Positions 1-10,484 of a DNA stretch of 64,000 nt are shown piece by piece. The translations under genes were made by a program, and so were the position numbers. Below the pieces are notes generated by a model. That model made no database searches. It worked only from the letters and a program-made list of their open reading frames with translations, and was not told the DNA's origin. This DNA comes from [Phialemoniopsis] sp. UDSM-2020. Lineage: Eukaryota > Ascomycota > Sordariomycetes > Thyridiales > Thyridiaceae. Where the stretch lies: the NCBI GenBank assembly GCA_018873225.1, contig JAEILZ010000002.1, forward strand, positions 2,480,001 through 2,544,000. Reading direction: 5' to 3'. The first letter of the stretch is position 1; each line of letters opens with the position of its first letter.

Positions 1-640
1 GTGAGTGAATAGATCAATAGCTACAATCCGTTCAATGGAGAGACTACAACAGACAAACACTTTCCAGCGATCACTATTATTGTCGCACATGGCAGGATAG
101 CCTTACGATTTCTATTCACTCGCAGTCGTTGTTGGTGAAGTGTCAGGAGAGAACGGCCTCCTTGATGATTTTCTCATGGTCCGGAATATGGCCAGAAATG
201 TATGCAAAACAACCAGCAGGATTTTGTGCTCACAAGTGAAGAAAAGCTGCATTCATGGATTCCCGCAAAAGCAGCTTTTAAGGGCATGTTGAACGCCGCT
301 GCTCCTTCAGTCTGAACGCATATCGCCATATGCCGATTGATGCCGATCAGCCGTATAAAATCTGTTCCGTACACCTACAAAAGATATAAATTTCTTGAAG
401 AAGGAGACTTCCTATCTTTGGGCAGGTCCTCAAGGCTCTCGTGTTCGATTAGCTTGGCTTTTTTAATGAGATTTTAATGAGAGCTACGAGACTAATCCCA
501 CACCTTTGCATCGACCGTTTGCTGTGTAGTTACATTCAAAAGTCGAAATTAAACTGCAGGTTTTCAAGTCAACAGCAATGGAATAGCTTGAGTGTAGCTA
601 GACAGAAACCAACTTCCGATATCGCGGGGTGTCAAGCATT
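1..640. other. Intergenic, no gene seen
   Basis: No reading frame here has gene-like composition, and no RNA gene was recognised. The stretch is the 3' flank of the nucleoside phosphorylase-like gene on the minus strand. Confidence 0.5.
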
Positions 641-1774
641 CTAGACTGTATTGATTTCTTTTGTACTCTCCTCTACCCCTGTTCTATATATAAACGATGC
701 GATAATGCTTTCAACGTCTTGAAATACGTCCTTTCTCTTCTGTTGAATCGACTTTTCGAACTCATTGGCCAAATTCTCGCTACGGTAGGTGGCAACATTG
801 TCCGAGATCAGGTGCAAGTATCCAAACTTTGTGCTGCCAAGCCTGCACGCCAAAGCCATGTGGCCGACCTCGCAATCGACCCAGTCGCAGGTTGGTTGCC
901 AGTCGCGTAACCAGTCCAATGACTCACATAGAGGCGAAGGAACAGTGACAATGCTACCGCTTGAAACTCTTGCTGACTTTGACAATTCCGGTGCGAGAAT
1001 GTTTTCCCATACTACAATCTCATCGTTGACGAAGCTTCGGTCGCCAGTCACGATGCAATCATTTGGCTCGACTTCGGGCCTAAGAGAGCCCGCCTTGCCC
1101 AGGTATACCAGAGACTTTATTTGGTTGAGCTGTTGCAGAGCTCGCACCAAATGGCCGCTGACATCTCCCCAGAAACTGGCCATGCAAGCCAGGTAAGCAA
1201 CCACGGTCCCGTTAGACAGTGTTTGCTTCTGCCAGGCAAATAGACCATCGCCTACGTCTCGGCCGGCCCAGGTGACACGCACGATGGAAGTCAGTCGATA
1301 GATATAGCCAGTGATGACTACATCTACAGCGCCCATGGCCGGTAGATTCGACTCCAAAAACACTTTCTCACAATCGTCTCTCGATGGTCGGATCCAGTGC
1401 ACCATGCTCGAAGTCTGCCCCGTCAGGGCGAGATAGGTAGCTATCAGGCACGCGTAATGTTCCGTGTAGTCGGCACCAGGCATGCAGTTGACTTCAATTT
1501 CATCGCCCCGGATTGTTGTTGAGGGCCTATGCCAGTTTGATCCCTTCCCCGTTTTCTCACCATCGAAGAGACGGGCCGGAGGATCTCTGAGATATCTCCC
1601 TCGGACTACTATGCGCTGCCATTGTCGGCTCCGAATATCTTGATGCACTTTTCTCTGGACATATGAGAGTAAGGATGCTCCCATTGTGTGCTTGCTGCAA
1701 TCCTTGATGATGAACCTGGGAGCTGATGACTCAAGGGCTTTTGATTGCTCATGCTGAACGTCGGATCTCGTCAT
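641..1774 (-). CDS. Nucleoside phosphorylase superfamily protein
   Basis: Uninterrupted 377-residue frame starting at the ATG at 1774. The C-terminal half carries marks of the PNP/uridine phosphorylase/MTA nucleosidase fold. A glycine turn (VYLGKAGSL, about residue 225) fits the phosphate-side loop. DCEVGHMALACR (about 305) matches the Met/Glu ribose-binding helix, and HLISDN (about 325) matches the Ser-Asp nucleobase motif. Members cleave or phosphorolyse nucleosides in the cytosol. The N-terminal third has no recognised domain, and there are no ankyrin or NACHT partners as in many fungal members. Substrate cannot be predicted. An additional upstream exon is possible but is not needed by the sequence. 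It is divergent from the CorA-like gene. Confidence 0.75.
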   Translation of the reverse strand: MTRSDVQHEQSKALESSAPRFIIKDCSKHTMGASLLSYVQRKVHQDIRSRQWQRIVVRGRYLRDPPARLFDGEKTGKGSNWHRPSTTIRGDEIEVNCMPGADYTEHYACLIATYLALTGQTSSMVHWIRPSRDDCEKVFLESNLPAMGAVDVVITGYIYRLTSIVRVTWAGRDVGDGLFAWQKQTLSNGTVVAYLACMASFWGDVSGHLVRALQQLNQIKSLVYLGKAGSLRPEVEPNDCIVTGDRSFVNDEIVVWENILAPELSKSARVSSGSIVTVPSPLCESLDWLRDWQPTCDWVDCEVGHMALACRLGSTKFGYLHLISDNVATYRSENLANEFEKSIQQKRKDVFQDVESIIASFIYRTGVEESTKEINTV

Positions 1775-2399
1775 CGAAAAGCTGGGAGTGCGTGATGAAG
1801 CAATAGTATGATAGCTTCAGGGTGTCTGTGAGACTCCTGGATTCAATGCCAATCGAGACCGGCTGTTTAATGCGAGACCTCGTTTGTGGTTCTCGTTGGG
1901 CGCTGCGGCTGAGCAAAGTCATCGGGAAGAAAGAACCGGGGTGTCCGGTGGTCGGATTCACGATACCACCCCTCTCATCACGTGGAAAGGGTTGTAGCCA
2001 ATGGTGAAGTTCAGCTCAGCAGCCAGAAACGCATCACCTGCATAAAGATGTGCTACCTGGTGGCCCTGTCCCGCGCTCGAAGCCTGCACTGCCATACGTG
2101 GCGCCCGAGGACCGCGAAATTGCACTTTCGGCGCTTCGGTGCATATATGCACCACTTCCAGTCACACATAAGTTTTGGACGAATGGTTTATGCCCCCTCA
2201 TCACAGGTAACTGTGAATACAAATGCCGGCAGTACCCCCGTCTTCATTCTACAGTTCCTTCGACTTCGATCCTCAGCCTTACCCCCCGAAAATCTTTTTC
2301 TCTAATTTCTGCCTCGTTGTCTCCACCCTGCCAAACGTAGCACTACCACCTACTCAACATCACCAGCTTTTGAGTATTGACATAGCAAACACTTTCGTC
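1775..2399. other. Divergent intergenic region, phosphorylase/CorA-like
   Basis: 625 bp between two divergent starts, presumably holding both promoters. The part near 2230-2390 is pyrimidine-rich on the plus strand, as is common in fungal leaders. No distinct site was recognised. Confidence 0.4.
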
Positions 2400-4211
2400 A
2401 TGTCCACATCTTCAACATCAATGGATATTGAGTGGACAGCATCAAGCATATCATACAACGGGTAAATCCAAGTGGCATACTCTTATATGTAAACAAATCG
2501 TTAAGGCATCAGTCAGACAGTGGACACCTGAAGAGGACGGGCTGACTTTGTCGCAAGTCATCAATAAAGCAGTATGTACCCGGTAACCACGGTATTATGG
2601 ATATGGCATTAAGCATCGATACAGCCTTCAACACAGGGTGCAGGCCGCAATACTGTAGAGATCCTGTAAGTCTTGAATGTTTCAGCTCCGTACATTATCT
2701 CCTCTCATTTCTGCAAATCCATTCAACAGTCCGATGCAAGCAAGTAACGCGGGAATAGCTTCCTCCCTCCTATTCATCCCGATTGCATTGAGAGGATCGT
2801 CTCCGAAAGAAAGGACAAAGTTGCCGCGCGGCAACAACTGGAGCGTCTTATCAAAGACGCCCAGCCCCAACTCTCGCAAGCATTTGATATTCCTAAATTC
2901 TTCTGGGGAGAATCTGGCCGGGATTCCAATGGCTTCTGGGGCTACAAAAAGAAGGGAACGCCAAGACAGGAAAGTCAGGGGCAACACTATTCTAGTCATG
3001 GTACGTTCAGACATAACTTGCCGTTACGAGAGATCGTGCCGTGACCTGATCAAAATGTAGTGTCATTCTCCCGCTTCTTGGTCAAAGAGATCTTCCCCGA
3101 GGGTGAAGAGGTTTATGGCTATACATGGCAATACTTCGGCTTTGTCACCGTCTGGAACCATTTCAAAGCTGACAAGGGCGGCCCTACTCAACTATTGATT
3201 TGCTTTGATCTCTCGCCTGAGATGAAAGAGAAAGTTTGCGAAGCCTTTCGAGAGACAGATCCTTGCACATGGACGCATTGTCCGTTTGGAGTCCTCTCCA
3301 TCTTGTCAAGTGTCCTAGGACAGTGTTTTGACAGCGCTTTGTGGGGCTTCCGAGCCCCGGTACGGAAAATGGAGAAGGCAAGCGATAACTTAACACCTCG
3401 TCATCGATAAATGCTAATAAGTCGCAAAGGGGCGAGGAGCGGATCGAGATGCAGGACGAGCAACAGCTTCGAACCCAGCGCCGATGCCGAAGAGATATAT
3501 CAGCATGCATGAACTCTCTAGGCATCTCATACACGAAACCGAGGTTTTGAGGGCTTCATCCAAGACTTTGAATAACATTGTGAATGAGCACGAGAAGAAC
3601 TGCTACCCAGGTCATCCCGATGGCAGTTGTCAGCCGAACCTGGCTTTCTATCTAGCATTCATGGAAAATCTGCAGTTGCGCGCATCTGCATTCGAAAGCC
3701 GATTGCAGAACGAGATCACACTAGTAAGTATTGAAGGAGCTGCATGTGATCGTGTACAGTTGCCAGCTGACAAGCATGACAAGGCTTTTAACCTTGCTGG
3801 AGCGGAGGACAGCAGTACGCTCAAGAATATCCTAAAGGAGAGCCGAAATGATGGCAAGGAATTGACTCAACTGGTCTCTAATGTGACCTTGTTGTTTCTG
3901 CCAGGATCTTTTGTTGCTGTGAGTTTCGCATTGGTTTCGACAATCTTCCAGGACTAACGCGCGTACAGAGCTTTTTTGGGATGAATTTTTTCAACTTTGG
4001 AGAAGATAAGGTCGAGACTTCCAACCAGATCTATATCTTCGTTATTGTTACAATTGTCGTCACGGTTGCCAGTGGGGTTAACTTTTACGGGTGGCGAAAA
4101 CGGTTCAAATCTAAGAAGCCTGAAGATGAAGAAGCGAAGCAGGGCCCAAACCAGACGATGGCGGAAGAACAGCATCGATTGGTGCGTGGACGGACGTTCC
4201 CGGCACCCTGA
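2400..4211 (+). CDS. CorA-like magnesium transporter family protein
   Basis: Eight exons: 2400-2461, 2517-2571, 2637-2665, 2759-3000, 3061-3377, 3430-3723, 3784-3918 and 3969-4211. They give 458 residues in one continuous frame. The body shows the fungal CorA-like pattern: FFWGESGRDSNGFWGYKKKG in the soluble domain, VRKMEKGR before the long helix, then FLPGSFVASFFGMNFF, where GMN corresponds to the CorA pore signature at the end of TM1. A second hydrophobic helix (IYIFVIVTIVVTVASGVNF) and a basic cytosolic tail follow. Known CorA members conduct Mg2+ at the plasma membrane or organelles; this fungal subfamily is poorly characterised. The intron at 3378-3429 starts with GC (GCAAGC) and ends CAAAG with a CTAAT branch. 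Using it restores the VRKMEKGR motif. The tiny exons 2 and 3 are the least certain. Confidence 0.8.
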
Positions 4212-4486
4212 ATCACATCTTTTCTCTTGTTATCTAGCCATTGTATGCTTCATGTCGGATGAGACAACGAACTTTTAGGGTGACAAGATTTGTACCCGCA
4301 CCTGCCTAGCTACCTGAGCCTCATTAGACAAAGCTTAATGACATAGGTAGCTTTACAGGATAAGGGTCCCTTCAACTTGTCTGCGATATATATAACGTTG
4401 CGCGTATGATTCATAGAAGATTTCAGAGGCAATTGGAATAAGTCTTGTTGGACCATTCAAGTCCAAGGGGAATTCGCTTCGCAGCA

Positions 4487-4846
4487 ATGGCGTTAGTGAC
4501 CGTACGTATGGCTACCCAATGCACTAAACCATACTTCAGGGCTAAATGCTAGCGGGGCCTTCAGGCAATTGCGCCAATCAAGACAGCGCCTTTGGGGGAT
4601 TTGACGATACGGCATGTGGGGACGGCGCCGCTAAAATTTGACCACTACAGAATCTGGCTCGAAAGACCAGGAAAGCTTTGCAATAACATCGCACCGAGTT
4701 ACGCCCTTCAAACTCTGGACGGCATTGTCATGCTTATGTGTCATCTCCTGATACTACAGCTCACAGAGTTTGAGAGTTCAACAGCACGGGCCCGGCAGGC
4801 AAGGGTCACGCGGGCTCGAAATGGAGGAGAGCACATTCGCCAGTGA
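4487..4846 (+). CDS. Possible small spliced ORF or uORF ahead of the DUF1308 gene
   Basis: ATG at 4487 opens MALVT, followed by a good 63-nt intron (GTACGT at 4502, CCTTCAG ending 4564). The frame then continues to a stop at 4846. The product would have about 99 residues with no recognised domain. It runs 26 nt past the DUF1308 ATG at 4821 in another frame. It could be a translated upstream ORF that damps translation of the main frame, or chance coding in a 5' leader that carries an intron. Family evidence is lacking, so this is a weak call. Confidence 0.2.
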
Positions 4847-6578
4847 CATCGAGTCAAAAATTGCCCATGCCGAGCGAGTTCTCAAGCAGAGACGCCAGCT
4901 CGTTCAAGAGTTGGAGCAGCTTGGAGCAGAGGCACAACGAACCTTGGGTGACTGGGTTCCAGGCCTCCGTACATGGACCAGATCGCTACAGCCGAGCAGC
5001 AAAGGCCAGGACGCCCGGCTCAGTTGGCGCGATGTCATGAATGGCGACGATACTGCTTGGCAGGAGAGATGCGCCGCCGACCCAGACATGGCCAAGCTGC
5101 TGTCCAAGGTTATTGACCACGAGACTCAGCTGGCCTACGAGAAGTTCAAATGGGACATCATCAAGCGATGCCACGCCCTAACTGGCGTCGGAAACAGCGC
5201 GAGTTTTCCCAGGTCACCACCCGAAGTGATGCCTGTCGGCACGGACGGAGTGATCAAGTTGAGGAAGCCGCCACGGAGTAAATGGGTCTCGGTCGAAGCG
5301 GTGGTGGACAGCGGGAACGAGTGGATCAAGATCATCTCGCTCACTGAGAAAACCTTGCTCTATCAGATGGCGGAAGCGGGATGCTGGGACGAGAGCGACG
5401 AAGAAGAGGACGACACTAAGGAAGAAACCTCGCCAAATAAGGACCCTTCAATAGGTCTCAGTACTTCTGAAGAAGACATTGCGCTGGTGAGAACCTTGAA
5501 GGATATCTTGTTTGCAGCACGTCTCAATCACACCCGGAGACTTCGTGTGATCTTCACCAAGATCGAGCACGGCCGCACAAATGAAATCGACGAACTGTTC
5601 GAGCGGATACGAATATCCTGCGACCCTGAAAACATGCTCATTCTAGAGTTCGCCAACGGCGATTTTCTGGCACAACCAGTGCCGCCCTTTGAGACCGCCA
5701 TCGAGAACCTGCTCCAACGAGACCCTTTCGTCGACATCACCGAAACTGCCAACCTAGATCCTAGCGTGATGCTTGGTCTTATCTCGGATATCAATCACGG
5801 GGGCTTGGAAAAGCAAGGCCCAGAACACAAAACGATCCTGAACTGGACACTCCAAGAGACTGAAGACTCTACCTCACTACCCCGGGACGAGATCCTGATC
5901 AAAAACACCTATCCTACGATGCAAGGACGCAGACTAGTCTGCACCCGTGCGGCAGCCAACTACTTCATGAGGGTAGTCAACCTGTTAGCGACCGACACAG
6001 AGTTGGAGCGGGCATCGTTGGTATTGCAGGTCGATCCCGCACAGGGCCAACAACAAAAGTCAGCACATGACCTCCTACGCGAGTTCCGGGCACTGACAAA
6101 TTACCCTGTGCCTGATAATCTTCGGCTGCCTATCGAGATCGTTGATGACTTCACTGCGAACGATGTGCAACCTGCGATAGAGGCAGGTATTCTGCCCAAG
6201 ATGGCCTCAGCTGTATCAAAAGGGATGTCGGATCTCAACCGTTCTATCTACTTTCATGGCTGGGCGAACGATATAACAACAGTCTCCTCGCACCGCGGTG
6301 TCGTTCGGCAGGTGGAGCTGCTTGTGGCTCAAAACTGGGAGAAGCCGGGCGACTATGGACCGCACGTGTGGCAACGGTGGATGGCCGGGTTTCTTTTATA
6401 CCGTGATAAGCCCCGGGACTGGTTCGAAATGATAGGAGGGACGGCGCCGCCGGAGCTGCGGCGGTGGCTGGACGGCAAGACAACGTGGGGCCGGGGTATC
6501 AACATCTTTGGCATCACGGATAGTCCGACTTGGGAAGGAGTGGGAACATGGGTCGAAGATAAGGGCCAAAATCTTTGA
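4821..6578 (+). CDS. DUF1308 (UPF0415/C7orf25-like) protein
   Basis: 585 residues in a single exon. The open frame extends upstream to 4770 without an ATG, so MEESTFASDIE at 4821 is the first Met and is chosen. The N-terminus is a charged, probably helical segment. The core KWVSVEAVVDSGNEWIKI (about residue 150) and the following LLYQMAEAGCW match the DUF1308 family, which is conserved from fungi to animals. An acidic linker (about 205-225) precedes the C-terminal part, which ends in a Trp-rich tail. The biochemical role of the family is not established. The gene is convergent with the secreted protein gene ending at 6812, 233 bp away. Confidence 0.8.
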   Translation: MEESTFASDIESKIAHAERVLKQRRQLVQELEQLGAEAQRTLGDWVPGLRTWTRSLQPSSKGQDARLSWRDVMNGDDTAWQERCAADPDMAKLLSKVIDHETQLAYEKFKWDIIKRCHALTGVGNSASFPRSPPEVMPVGTDGVIKLRKPPRSKWVSVEAVVDSGNEWIKIISLTEKTLLYQMAEAGCWDESDEEEDDTKEETSPNKDPSIGLSTSEEDIALVRTLKDILFAARLNHTRRLRVIFTKIEHGRTNEIDELFERIRISCDPENMLILEFANGDFLAQPVPPFETAIENLLQRDPFVDITETANLDPSVMLGLISDINHGGLEKQGPEHKTILNWTLQETEDSTSLPRDEILIKNTYPTMQGRRLVCTRAAANYFMRVVNLLATDTELERASLVLQVDPAQGQQQKSAHDLLREFRALTNYPVPDNLRLPIEIVDDFTANDVQPAIEAGILPKMASAVSKGMSDLNRSIYFHGWANDITTVSSHRGVVRQVELLVAQNWEKPGDYGPHVWQRWMAGFLLYRDKPRDWFEMIGGTAPPELRRWLDGKTTWGRGINIFGITDSPTWEGVGTWVEDKGQNL

Positions 6579-6811
6579 TTGCGACTACCTGGTGGTAACT
6601 TGGATGACACGTGAAAGAAAAGCCTTCTGAATGGAAAGCCAAAATGAGCCAAAGTCTTTGAGGATCGATGACTTAAATGCAGAACAATCTGTGATACCAG
6701 TGCGGATAATTATCCTCCCAGCAATCTTACCCTTCTTCAAACGGTTGCCTGCCGAATCCCATGCTCGCTCATACGTGCAGACGGTCCTCTACAAGAGGCC
6801 TCTGACAGTGC

Positions 6812-7612
6812 TTACGGGTAGACAGTCCTCACGGTCTCCGTATCGACGACGTACTTCATCTTGCTCCGAGTAGCCGTGTGGACGACCGTGACGGTCACAA
6901 AGGTGCCCACGTGCTTGGTGCCCGGCTCGTTGGGCTCGCTCCACGGCACGGTGAAGGGGTCCGGGTGCTTGGGGTCGCCGTTCTTCTCGATGGACTGCCA
7001 GTAGCGGACGTGCTCGCCGTACTGCGGGATCTTGGTCACGGCGTTGACGTCACCCTTGATGAAGTCCCAGTTGTACGTCTCGGACGGGTCGGCGTCGTCG
7101 GCCGTGGTCGTGGGCGTGGGCGTGGGCTTGTCGCCACGCGGGCCGATGCCAATGGCGCCGCGGCCGGTGCCCTCGCCCGGGTTGGGGATGTCGGTGCCGC
7201 GGTGGCGGCCGATGCCGATGTGGCGGGACCACGTGGGCCTGGCGCGGGTCCAAGCCGGCGTGGCGGCGGCGGTGGCCGGGGCGAGGGTGGCATCGCCGAG
7301 GAGGCCGTCAAAGGTCTCGGCAGCAGCGTCGTCGAATACGACGCCGTCAAGGGCGCCGTCGGACGGCAAGATGATGTGGTTCTTGGCCGGGGCAGGGGGC
7401 AGGGCGTCGCCGGCGGAGTCGTCCAAGGTCTCAGGAACAACATCGTCAACTTCGGCACCCTCGAGGGCGCCCTCGGGCGGCAAGACGATGTTGTTCTTGG
7501 CGTACTGGCTGTACTTGGGCATGGAGCCGACGATCTTGTTGGCGATGGGGATGAAGTCGGCCGAGACGGCGGCGACGCCGGCGCAGGCGATGCATACGGT
7601 GGTGAACTTCAT
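6812..7612 (-). CDS. Secreted Cys-free protein with internal repeat
   Basis: 266 residues from the ATG at 7612; the frame extends further upstream but the signal peptide begins here. MKFTTVCIACAGVAAVSA is a clear signal peptide. The mature part has no cysteine. Residues about 35-105 hold two copies of a roughly 38-residue unit: KNNIVLPPEGALEG... and KNHIILPSDGALDG..., each followed by an acidic stretch and an Ala/Pro-rich end. A Gly/Arg-rich low-complexity section follows, then a YNWDFIKGD...YWQSIEKNGD segment and a Val/Thr-rich C-terminus. No family was recognised. Extracellular location is inferred. A candidate effector or wall protein. Confidence 0.7.
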   Translation of the reverse strand: MKFTTVCIACAGVAAVSADFIPIANKIVGSMPKYSQYAKNNIVLPPEGALEGAEVDDVVPETLDDSAGDALPPAPAKNHIILPSDGALDGVVFDDAAAETFDGLLGDATLAPATAAATPAWTRARPTWSRHIGIGRHRGTDIPNPGEGTGRGAIGIGPRGDKPTPTPTTTADDADPSETYNWDFIKGDVNAVTKIPQYGEHVRYWQSIEKNGDPKHPDPFTVPWSEPNEPGTKHVGTFVTVTVVHTATRSKMKYVVDTETVRTVYP

Positions 7613-8409
7613 GGCTGATGCTTGCTGATGTTTGCTGATAATGAGAGATGGATCTTGTCTACTTGATGGAGAAATGTAGGAAGAGAAAGTCAAAGAGCAA
7701 GTGAAGACACTCGAGTGAAATTTATATTCTTCTGATGAGCAAAAAATTGCATCCTTCATGACTGAACCTTGGCTCTGCTTAACTGGATGCTTGAAATACT
7801 TGGAGGATGTGGAGCACATGCGAGATTAAGAGACTTTGTAATGCCATGGTATGGTCGTTGTTGCAATAGATCTAGTGGCATAATCATATGGCGAGATGGA
7901 ATCAGTATTCAGACGGACCATGGTTGATATAGGGCAGAACTTGAATAGGTTGAATGATTTTGGGTCCTGAGACTGTTCGCCACAATTTGAGTTTTGGGAA
8001 TGGTAGCAGTGTATAGTCTTGAGGGGTTTAAAAGTTTTTCTCCCATCTTTTCGATCAAAACTTTCATGTTCTGAATAGAGATATACCCACGTATACCTTT
8101 CGTCGAACATTGTCGATGTTGAAGACCTCAACAGTCATAAGAGACGTGATTTGGAAATTAATTTGGCACAAGATATTTGTTGTATTATCTCGACTTATTC
8201 AAATACTACAAGGAAGTAAGCGAAGACTAGCTGACAGGGCTTTTGTCAAAACACTGCACAGGGAAAACCACAAAGAGGCAGACAGCTATAAATTGTTGCA
8301 ATGCAACCAACATAATGAATACCATGGTTGGCTAATCCACGAGCCGGAAGATCGTTGGTCTTTTCAAACTTCTGATCCACAGAGCCGGGCGAGACTGTCA
8401 AGGTCTAGC
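7613..8409. other. Promoter region of the secreted repeat protein
   Basis: 797 bp upstream of the minus-strand gene starting at 7612 and downstream of the next minus-strand gene. It is AT-rich compared with its neighbours. Apart from the TATA box at 7721-7727 nothing specific was seen. Confidence 0.4.
7721..7727 (-). promoter_or_regulatory. TATA box of the secreted repeat protein gene
   Basis: Minus-strand ATATAAA, 109 nt upstream of the ATG at 7612. The spacing is usual for fungal secreted-protein genes with a short leader. Confidence 0.4.
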
Positions 8410-9213
8410 TTAATCCACGATCGTGTCCGAGTCCGAATCCGAGGAGCTCGAGTCGCTGTAGTAGTTGTTCTTCTTGCGGAAGCACCACAGGTTCTTCATC
8501 CACCCGAACCCATACAGCATGCGCCACTTTCTGCCGCCGCGGTGGTTGCTGCGGCCCCTGCTCCAGAAGCCCGTCTTCTTGTCCTTATGGCAATTGCAAT
8601 TGCAGCAGCCGCAGCACGACTTCTTGGGGCCGAATGTGGGCGGTGGCGGCATGCGGGGAGGCCCAGGCCGGATCATGCCGGGCATCATGCCGGGGGGCCT
8701 GAGGGGCCCGGCGCGGCTCTCGGTCTCAATCATGAGTTCCACGGCAAACGAGTACAGATTGGCGACGTCGAGATCGGTCGTCTGCGGCTTGAAGCCGTAA
8801 CGGCCGGCCACGTGGCACAGTTGCTGGGCGACGGCCAGCAGGAGATTGGTCTTGTCCTTGCCACCATCCTCGGGCCAGGAGGCGGACCCCTCGGTGCAGC
8901 GGACCTTGGAGGCCATGTTTTTGAGCTGGGCGAGGGCCTCGTCCTTGTCTTCGGGCAGGAACTCGCCGTGGGGCCGCTTCTCGAGCACACCCCGTGGACC
9001 ATTGCGGCGCTGCAGACGGCTCAGGCGGTAGGTGATGGAGGCCCAGGTCTCCTCGAGCATGGGCGCGGGGGACTGGATGTTGAAGCTTTGCTCCAGTCGG
9101 CGCACGCGGACGTCGATGCCCTCGAGCGTCACGGGGGCGTAGTCGGGCGGCAGCGCGAACGCCTTCCACCCTTCCATGGAGGAGACCTGGAGCGCGCACC
9201 GAATGTCCGCCAT
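8410..9213 (-). CDS. Unknown protein with Cys-rich segment and acidic tail
   Basis: 267 residues from the ATG at 9213 (MADIRCALQVSSMEG). I do not recognise the family. The first 170 residues are mixed and probably helical. A Pro/Met/Gly-rich linker (PPGMMPGMIRPGPPRMPPP) follows, then a tight Cys cluster (CCGCCNCNCHKDKK, about residue 205) that could bind metal, a basic RGRSNHRGGRK stretch and a Ser/Asp tail (SDSSSSDSDSD). There is no signal peptide. The opposite strand is also open over most of this region, but its Val/Gly/Leu-rich composition is that of a shadow frame. Confidence 0.6.
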   Translation of the reverse strand: MADIRCALQVSSMEGWKAFALPPDYAPVTLEGIDVRVRRLEQSFNIQSPAPMLEETWASITYRLSRLQRRNGPRGVLEKRPHGEFLPEDKDEALAQLKNMASKVRCTEGSASWPEDGGKDKTNLLLAVAQQLCHVAGRYGFKPQTTDLDVANLYSFAVELMIETESRAGPLRPPGMMPGMIRPGPPRMPPPPTFGPKKSCCGCCNCNCHKDKKTGFWSRGRSNHRGGRKWRMLYGFGWMKNLWCFRKKNNYYSDSSSSDSDSDTIVD

Positions 9214-10484
9214 GGTGACAGGGAGATGAATGTGGCTTGAGATGGTGGAGGATGGGGTGGTTTGCTCTCCTGGGGTGACGAGGCAGACGGTGAAGGGGAT
9301 GATGTCTCCAGCGTTGCACAGAGCGGGAGGAGGGAGAAGAAGAGGAGGAGAAGAGGAGGAGGGAGAGAGGGAAGGAGGGCGCCTTGGCTTTTGGAAGCCT
9401 GCCCTGCCTAACGGATGGCTTTTTGGAGTTCTGCACACCACTCCGATATCCAGCGAACCACCAGGATGCTATCTTGTGCTGCTTGCATGTTGAGATGCAC
9501 CTTAGTGCTGTTTCATGCAGCAGTCGTCTGCACCGAACCGGACGTGGCCGTCCAGTTTACGAGCAGCCTGATCATTGCGGGTGATATAGCTCACACTCGG
9601 ACGTGGCATGACTAGCTGCACACAAGTGCAGTAGAGGCGTCCGACCAAGGATGCCACCAACAAACCGTCCAGCTGGATATCGTTGGAGGGTCAGAATGCA
9701 CATCGATATCATTGGATGCAGCAACTTTTCTGGCCCCCATTCGAGCAGCTTTCGTCTGGAGAGTACGGAGTAAGCTTGCATTGCTGGCCTTGGACAGGCC
9801 GAAGGCGGTGCTGACCCGGCTGCAAGGGCTATTGGATAATGGACGCCATCTCGGCTGCCATTGGCCTTGGGCGACTGCCTAGCTGCAGCTGCCCGCCTAC
9901 ACGACTGCAGGTGAATTGCCGAACCAGGGAGTCCGAACGGATCCATATTGACGTATCGGTTGTGCCAAAGCCCTCGCAGTGGCTTTTGCGACTGGTCACC
10001 GCCAGAGAGCAGATGTAAGCAGGTGGTCGATTGGATTTCGGTGACGTACAGTATACTTGGTGTCTTGCTCTCGATATGAATGCATGCCCAAACATCGTCA
10101 CATTGCTCGACCTTCTAGTATGCATGTGAAGGAAAGCCATGTAGAGAACTGACTAAGCACCTTCAGTATCAAATATGTTGCTTGAATGTTGGTTTGGCAA
10201 ACAGAAGGTCAAGTTAGACTGTATACATCACGCCATAGGTCTGCTAAATTGCATGTGCGTTACACAATAGTACTTCCAAAGTCCCTAAATGTAGACTTAG
10301 TACTATGGCTAGATTTGATATGGTAAATTATATTTTACCTTTGCTGGGACTTGATGAAACATGTCAAGACGTTTTTATTTCCGTCATCTGGGCTCTGCCT
10401 CTGCACTTTTGGGTTATTCCCACATAGAGCCGCGGGAACAGGATGACGTTCGATGCGTGAAGCGCAACAAACAGACTTGAGCCC
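9214..10484. other. Intergenic, no gene seen
   Basis: 1.27 kb between two minus-strand genes. It contains the promoter of the gene at 8410-9213 (a GA-rich tract near 9310-9380 is CT-rich on the coding strand) and the 3' flank of the MFS gene. No coding region was supported. Confidence 0.4.

Noticed and set aside
6878..7618. 246-codon plus-strand frame over the secreted repeat gene
   Set aside because: Antisense shadow. The minus strand has a signal peptide and a coherent repeat.
8110..9240. 376-codon plus-strand frame over the Cys-rich/acidic-tail gene
   Set aside because: Composition (Val/Gly/Leu/His) is typical of a shadow frame in GC-rich DNA; the minus strand gives the better protein.
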